Shown piece by piece: positions 59,207 through 64,000 of a stretch of DNA of 64,000 nt. The position numbers and the translations under genes were made by a program. The notes beneath the pieces are model-generated. The model made no database searches. It had not been told where the DNA came from and was given only the letters and a program-made list of their open reading frames with translations. This DNA comes from Guillardia theta CCMP2712 (Eukaryota > Cryptophyceae > Pyrenomonadales > Geminigeraceae), in NCBI RefSeq assembly GCF_000315625.1, contig NW_005434663.1:608906-672905 (forward strand), written 5' to 3'. The first letter of the stretch is position 1; each line of letters begins with the position of its first letter.

Positions 59207-60256
59207 TTAACATGAAATGGCTTTTGCCAACACGTGTCGGTCACGCGTCAGTCCTGCCTGTTTGAGGAACTCCTTGAGCGAGAAGTGCCCTTCTTCTATC
59301 GCGATCTCTACTACCGTCCTTCCATCTGTACATCGGCAATTCAAGTCGGCTCCCCCCTCCAGCAGCGCTTGGAAGCTATCCACATCTCCCTTCTGCGCTG
59401 CGATGGCCAGTGCAGGAAAACCGTCAGCATCGCACAGTTCAGGGTTTGCGCCAGCGGCAAGCAGGAGCTTGATACTCTCGGTCTTGCCTTTCTTGGTGGC
59501 GCGGATCAAGGCAGTGCACCCGTCCGCATCCAGGGCATTTAGATCTCTGCAGTATTGCAGAAGAGCGGAGAGACAGCTGGCATAACAGGACGCAAAGTGC
59601 AGTGCCTTTTCGCCCTTGTCTGTCTTCGCCTCCGTGTCTGCTCCTGCCTTGACGAGGACCCGGATACACTCCGGCTCCACGCAGTTGGCTGCGTTCATCA
59701 GGGCAGTGCGTCCGTTCCTCATGCTCGCATTTGGATCAGCCTGAGCAGCCAGAAGCAACTCCAAGCACTTTGGGTCGCCACTGGTCGCCGCGTTCATGAG
59801 AGGAGTCCTCCCATTGATGCCGTTGTGAGCACCAGGATTGGCTCCTGAGTCCAACAAGAGCTTCAGGCAGCTGGTCCTCGCAGCCTTGACGGCAATGCAG
59901 CTGCTCGCATAGTGGCTCGAGGCGAAGTGCGCAGCTGTCTCACCGCAGTCGTTGATGGTGTTCGGGTTTGCTCCTGCTTGAAGGAGTTGCCCAACGATCT
60001 CTACATGTGCGAGCTTCGCAGCGGTCAACAGGCAGGCCTCGTTTCTTTGACGACAGATAGCGTTTGCATCCACATTGGAGTCAAGAAGGAGTTTAGTGAA
60101 GTCTGATTTCCCGCATCTCACTGCATGGATCAGTGCTTCCTCTTGCTTCTGCCTTGTTTCGTCAGAGCGCTTCCCGGACATGAGTCGCTTCAATCGTTCC
60201 ATGTCATCGGTACTGACTGCTTCAACATAATCGCAAAAGTCATCTTCCCATAGCAT
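59207..60256 (-). CDS. Ankyrin-repeat protein
   Basis: A single exon encodes 349 residues. About eight ankyrin units are visible from residue 35 to the C-terminus, with the standard G-T/R-P/A-L start and LLL-AGA(D/N)PN end (for example NGRTPLMNAATSGDPKCLEL and DGCTALIRATKKGKTESIKL). One unit is lengthened by a Ser/Ala/Cys-rich insert (SSHYASSCIAVKAA). The N-terminal 35 residues are acidic then basic. No other domain, signal peptide or membrane segment was seen. Ankyrin repeats mediate protein binding, and no partner can be named. The gene ends 88 bases from the end of the copper ATPase on the opposite strand. Intronless genes are a minority in this window. Confidence 0.88.
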   Translation of the reverse strand: MLWEDDFCDYVEAVSTDDMERLKRLMSGKRSDETRQKQEEALIHAVRCGKSDFTKLLLDSNVDANAICRQRNEACLLTAAKLAHVEIVGQLLQAGANPNTINDCGETAAHFASSHYASSCIAVKAARTSCLKLLLDSGANPGAHNGINGRTPLMNAATSGDPKCLELLLAAQADPNASMRNGRTALMNAANCVEPECIRVLVKAGADTEAKTDKGEKALHFASCYASCLSALLQYCRDLNALDADGCTALIRATKKGKTESIKLLLAAGANPELCDADGFPALAIAAQKGDVDSFQALLEGGADLNCRCTDGRTVVEIAIEEGHFSLKEFLKQAGLTRDRHVLAKAISC

Positions 60257-60518
60257 ATTTCTTCAAACGATCCTGAGGCAAATTGAAATGTGGACTTGAC
60301 CCTCACAGGATGCTCGACAGGATGTATCAAGGTGATTCAACTCGATTTGTAGATGAGTGATGAGCTTTCCCTCCGACTCCGCTCTGGTTCCAGGTCCAGG
60401 ATGAGATTCTTTTGCCAGCTTTGCAGAAACGATCGAAGAGAGATAGGGAGGAGAGGAAAGGGAGCAGCCCTTGGCAGAACTTGGCGCAAGGCAGCAACAA
60501 GCAAGCAACAAGCAGCAC

Positions 60519-60562
60519 GGGGTTGGGGAACGGGTTGGGGAACGGGGTTGGGGAGGAGGCGG
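60519..60562. repeat. GGTTGGGGAACG tandem repeat
   Basis: Three to four imperfect copies of a 12-13-base G-rich unit. Confidence 0.75.
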
Positions 60563-61287
60563 AGGAGATTAAAATCCTTGATGAACTTACAGGAAACCTG
60601 CAGGGATTGGGGTGGGGCAGCAGAGAGTTGAGGGTACAAGCTTACCCAAGTTTCATTAGTATCTCTATATAGAGATTGCGATAGTCAACCCCTATCCCTT
60701 GAAGAAAACCAGTCAATGGCCAAAATTGAGGAATGGGGGGTGGGGTAGTAGAGGTGGGGTTGCTGCGAGATGATGCGAGATACCTACACCTGGCAGATCA
60801 AATTTTGAAAAAGAAATATTTCGTCTTTTGGGTACTATAATTTAAATTGGATGTAAAAGCAAGCACCACCCCCCACCCCTGTCTTTCGACCATGAGCTCC
60901 TTAGTACCCAACAACTTTACCTCAATTTTACCCCTACTTACAGACCCCGAACCGTCAGGCGCATTCAAGTCCAACGGCGACCGGACATCTTTCGGAGGCT
61001 AATAAAGGTTATTAGCCTGTCTAAAAGGTTATTATAGCAGGTCCGTGGTCATGAAACTCCATTTCTCTTTGTGGTACCTAGCGGCTGCTCGCTGTGTGAG
61101 GGTAACGTGACGGCGATAGAGATTGAAGGGTCGTAGAGCTCTCGAGATCGCATTCCGCTAGCAGTCTGATGGCATGTGCTAGTCCCAAGGGTCAGCAAAA
61201 GGGTCACGGAGCCTCCGACACTCTGACACGTACTGAGGCCGTGCCACTTGCCGTGCCCTAAGACCTTCACCTTGCCTTTTTGGATAC

Positions 61288-61430
61288 GGTAGTACCCCGG
61301 GGCCCGCCGGGGGCCCCACCACAGCCACCCGACTGTTTCAGTCGGTGGCGGGTCCCGGGGGCCCGCCCGGGCGGCCGGGAGCGGCGGCGGGCCCCGGGTC
61401 ACCGGGTTGTCGTCGTACGCCCTGATTTTT
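61288..61430. repeat. GC-rich island E (short copy)
   Basis: GGGGCCCGCCGGGGGCCCC and GGGCCCGCCCGGGCGGCCGGG words flanked by AT-rich DNA, matching the composition of islands A-D. Confidence 0.5.
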
Positions 61431-61544
61431 CAAAGTTTAACTCAACTTTGAGTGAAGGCCGTTAGTAACCAAGACTGAGGTGTGATCGGAGTGTGATAAA
61501 GCCGTTGCCCAGTCGCAACATGCAACGCGGTGAGGACGAGCCTG

Positions 61545-61630
61545 GCATGGAGGCTCATCAGATGCAGCCAGCACCGTCAAGGACAAACCATGCCAGGCTC
61601 ATCAGATGCAGCCAGCACAAGGACAAACTT
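61545..61630. repeat. Local tandem duplication
   Basis: The string GGCTCATCAGATGCAGCCAG followed by CAC, and the AAGGACAAAC that follows, occur twice about 45 bases apart upstream of the HEAT/ARM-like gene. Confidence 0.85.
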
Positions 61631-61883
61631 GAAAGGGGCCGATGAAAGTTCAATGCCATGATGGCTGGTCTACCTCACCTGGCTCCGAAGAGACGATGTC
61701 GCCTTGAATCATCGGATCCTCAAAGCTACTAGACAAGCATTTCAATCTCTGCGGAGTCCTTGTGGCCGCCCAAGTACCTGAGTCACTGGCCGTTGATTCA
61801 GCAACTTGACTTTTCAACTTGAAGAAATTCGAATCAACAACTGCATCTCCTCACTTCACTCGGACTTGTGCACATCCTTCTAG

Positions 61884-63632
61884 ATGACTTCAAGCAGGGG
61901 TTGCGTCGAAATGCTGGAGCTCCTTGCTCAATTTAGCAGGGATCCCAATCAGCATACCATAGTTGGTCGCATGTTGAACTTAGTCTTGCATCAGTTTCCG
62001 TTGATCTCCAGGAACGACGATATCTTTAAGAAGTACCAAACAACAATAAGGCTGTTATGGCAGCAGCCGAATCTTCTCATGATCCATTCTTGCACTCTGA
62101 AGAGGATTGTGGGAATGGACTGCAACAGCGACTCCATTCTGTGCTCTCTTGTAGAAGTTATGATGCTGAAAACAGATTTTCAGATAGCGGCATACATTGA
62201 AACGGTCTCTAGTTTCATTCTTTCTCGTCACTGTCGCTGCCTTGATCTTCTTGGGAGTTACGCAGTCTGCAAGCATTTCTCGTCCAGGAAGACTGCAATG
62301 AGATGTCTCACCAAGGCAGCGATGAAGGACATGTCGTTGTTCGAGGCGTGCGTTAAGACCATTCTACAAAAACTGTCAGATGTCCATGTCAAGACAGATT
62401 TCTGTCTGGAGGCTCTCCTAGACCTGGCTCGATCAAGCTGCCTTGCATTCTTGGCTCTTATCGCGGAGCACATGAATCGACTTGACCGTGACGGAAGAGT
62501 TTTCATTGCGGTCCTACACGTGATCAAAATCATCGCACATGACAGCAACTGGACCTCAAACTGTGTACACACTCTGAATATGAATTTGCAGCATGAAAGC
62601 AACTTGGCTCGCCAGAACGCTATACAAGCAATTGCTTTCGTTTGCAACAAAGAAACTACAAAGAATTACACTAGTGTGAAGACTACTCTTTACTTTCAGG
62701 ACAGCGTTTCAACGTCAGAAATTCAACAATCTGTCCTCAAAGAGATGGCAAGGTATTTAGAACATTCCTCGAAAGACGTACAGGAATCAGCCATATCTGC
62801 TTTCAAAGCCCTGAAAGAAGTGGGAGTCAGCAAAATCTCAATTGTTCAATGCGTTTCGAATTATCTTACCAATCCCTCAGAACAAATTCGTGATATGGCA
62901 GTTTACGGTATTTCGCAGATAATTTCCAACTCGGACACTGATTGTGTACACATCTTATTTGAGACGATGAAAAACTCTAGCGAGCTTCAAAGAAAATCTA
63001 TTGTTCGCGCGCTGAGCAGAATTCTTCCAGAAACAAACATACGTGACATGAGCGCTACTTTGCCGAAGATAGAAAGCATCTACAGGGTGGAAATCGCTTT
63101 CACACTTCTTTCTTCACCTTCTACTTTCCTTACTGATGAGAAGGAGACTTTCTTAGGAACTCTGGCTCGGGTGACAGGAATTGCAGTTGAACGAATCAGT
63201 CTACGTGACGTCACTCGTGTCTCTCCATCAATAACACATGAAATATTGGCTAAAAGCGAACATGGACCAAAAACTTTGGGCTTGAACCAGAGCTATTGGA
63301 ATTCGACAAAGCCGAATTCCAGAAAGAGGAGGGGAGCGGCTTACGGCGGTGCAATGACGGTGCGTGTCGAGTGTGACATCCTTCTCAACAAGAATGAAAC
63401 ATGCGAGTTACTGTTTGATTCTGACAATCTGCAACAAGTTCTTTCCGAACAGGGTTACATTTGGCTGGAAGTAGTTCGACCCGCCTCGATTGCAAGCACG
63501 AACTCAACTCTGATTTCTCAGACAATGATGGATCTTTTGCAGGAGGAGCAGAGCCATCACGTGATACACGATGCCCTTAAAGTTCTCGAAGCCGTTGTCG
63601 AGCAGAAGCATATAGGGCTCAAATATATGTGA
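61884..63632 (+). CDS. HEAT/ARM-like helical-repeat protein
   Basis: A single exon encodes 582 residues. From about residue 90 to 400 the sequence is a run of amphipathic helix pairs of the HEAT/ARM type (for example QQSVLKEMARYLEHSSKDVQ, ESAISAFKALKEVGVSKIS and IRDMAVYGISQIISNSD). Around residue 420 there is a different segment, KETFLGTLARVTGIAVERIS. Its pattern resembles the short alpha-beta segments seen in some algal extracellular and signalling proteins. The C-terminal 150 residues are mixed alpha/beta. No signal peptide or membrane segment is visible. Helical-repeat proteins are scaffolds, so a specific function cannot be assigned. The start was chosen as the first ATG of the open frame; an in-frame Met at residue 10 is an alternative. 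Confidence 0.75.
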   Translation: MTSSRGCVEMLELLAQFSRDPNQHTIVGRMLNLVLHQFPLISRNDDIFKKYQTTIRLLWQQPNLLMIHSCTLKRIVGMDCNSDSILCSLVEVMMLKTDFQIAAYIETVSSFILSRHCRCLDLLGSYAVCKHFSSRKTAMRCLTKAAMKDMSLFEACVKTILQKLSDVHVKTDFCLEALLDLARSSCLAFLALIAEHMNRLDRDGRVFIAVLHVIKIIAHDSNWTSNCVHTLNMNLQHESNLARQNAIQAIAFVCNKETTKNYTSVKTTLYFQDSVSTSEIQQSVLKEMARYLEHSSKDVQESAISAFKALKEVGVSKISIVQCVSNYLTNPSEQIRDMAVYGISQIISNSDTDCVHILFETMKNSSELQRKSIVRALSRILPETNIRDMSATLPKIESIYRVEIAFTLLSSPSTFLTDEKETFLGTLARVTGIAVERISLRDVTRVSPSITHEILAKSEHGPKTLGLNQSYWNSTKPNSRKRRGAAYGGAMTVRVECDILLNKNETCELLFDSDNLQQVLSEQGYIWLEVVRPASIASTNSTLISQTMMDLLQEEQSHHVIHDALKVLEAVVEQKHIGLKYM

Positions 63633-63741
63633 TCCATGAAATGATCCATGAATTTTCTATTTTTCAAAGGGATGCTCTATCATGCACAAGAACCATGATC
63701 ATGATATGTATTCATTACCACACAGCAAGAACAACGAGGCT

Positions 63742-64000
63742 TTAACCCCTGCTCTTGAGGAAAGCGATGAGATCTGCACGATCCTCGGCCTTCTTCAGAC
63801 CAGCAAACACCATCTTAGTACCGGGCATGTACTATCGAGCGCTGTCAGTTGCATCACAATAGCCCAGTCAAGCTTACCTTCTTGGGATCCTGCAAGTAGA
63901 CCTCAAGGTGCTTGTCACTCCAGATGATTCCAGAGTTCTTGTTGGCAGCCGAGTACGCAAACCCGGCTACCTGGCCTGACTCACGTCCAATGATACCCCA
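63742..64000 (-). CDS. CYC: Cytochrome c, C-terminal part (5' end outside the window)
   Basis: Two exons are visible on the minus strand. The upstream one (63878-64000) reads [19 protein letters not shown], then [15 protein letters not shown]. After a 46-nt intron (63832-63877) the last exon reads [19 protein letters not shown] and [10 protein letters not shown], with a stop at 63742. The NPKKYIPGTKM.FAG motif, including the Met that binds heme iron, and the DLI.YLK C-terminal helix identify mitochondrial cytochrome c. The protein carries electrons between complexes III and IV. The CxxCH heme attachment site must lie to the right of the window. The tail after the last helix is short, as in many protist cytochromes c. 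Confidence 0.93.

Larger units (their letters stand above)
60257..61883. other. Intergenic with G-strand tracts and a GC island; no gene seen
   Basis: G-rich tandem GGTTGGGGAACG units near 60519-60562, GGGGGGTGGGG words at 60738-60760, C-strand CACCCCCCACCCC at 60865, an AT-rich region, a GC island at 61290-61430 and a local duplication at 61545-61630. Confidence 0.5.

Overview
The window looks like nuclear DNA of a photosynthetic protist, most likely a cryptophyte alga of the Guillardia type. Most genes are interrupted by GT-AG introns, many only about 43-56 nt long. The genes include cytochrome c, the NEDD8 E2 Ubc12, a nucleotide-sugar transporter, a PPR protein and a copper P-type ATPase. 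Two genes carry N-terminal signal peptides followed by a phenylalanine-containing transit motif, as expected for a plastid reached through the ER. The genus call is inference. No rRNA, tRNA, CRISPR array or complete transposon was recognised. Gene models were assembled by eye from open frames and splice sites, so outer limits and small exons are approximate.

Layout. 1-9.1 kb (minus): a very large STAND-type NTPase exon chain with a NACHT module and, further downstream, a DUF4062 domain that runs off the left edge. 9.1-15.1 kb: a small membrane-anchored protein, a secreted LysM-like protein and several small unknown or secreted proteins. 15.2-23 kb: a (GAT)n block, a WW-domain gene, an SLC35-like nucleotide-sugar transporter and an unknown multi-exon gene. 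23.6-30.6 kb: a divergent TBP-like protein, a coiled-coil protein and a PH-like plus cyclic-nucleotide-binding protein, separated by long non-coding stretches. 32.3-39.4 kb: a probably plastid PPR protein, Ubc12 and a probably thylakoid-targeted coiled-coil protein. 41.4-51.8 kb: one roughly 10 kb gene for a type I membrane protein with repeated beta-type units marked by a GDxIxLxLPxF motif. 51.9-53.2 kb: a convergent gene with TRAF-like zinc-finger spacing. 54.4-59.1 kb: a copper ATPase whose exon chain continues into extra C-terminal Cys-rich and HMA domains. 59.2-64 kb: an ankyrin-repeat protein, a HEAT/ARM-like protein and the 3' part of cytochrome c.

Between genes there are two kinds of unexplained DNA: at least five short, extremely GC-rich islands with shared words, and G-strand/C-strand tracts of the GGGGTAGGG type that often flank them. 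Introns are full of simple repeats. There is no operon-like organisation, and neighbouring genes need not act together.
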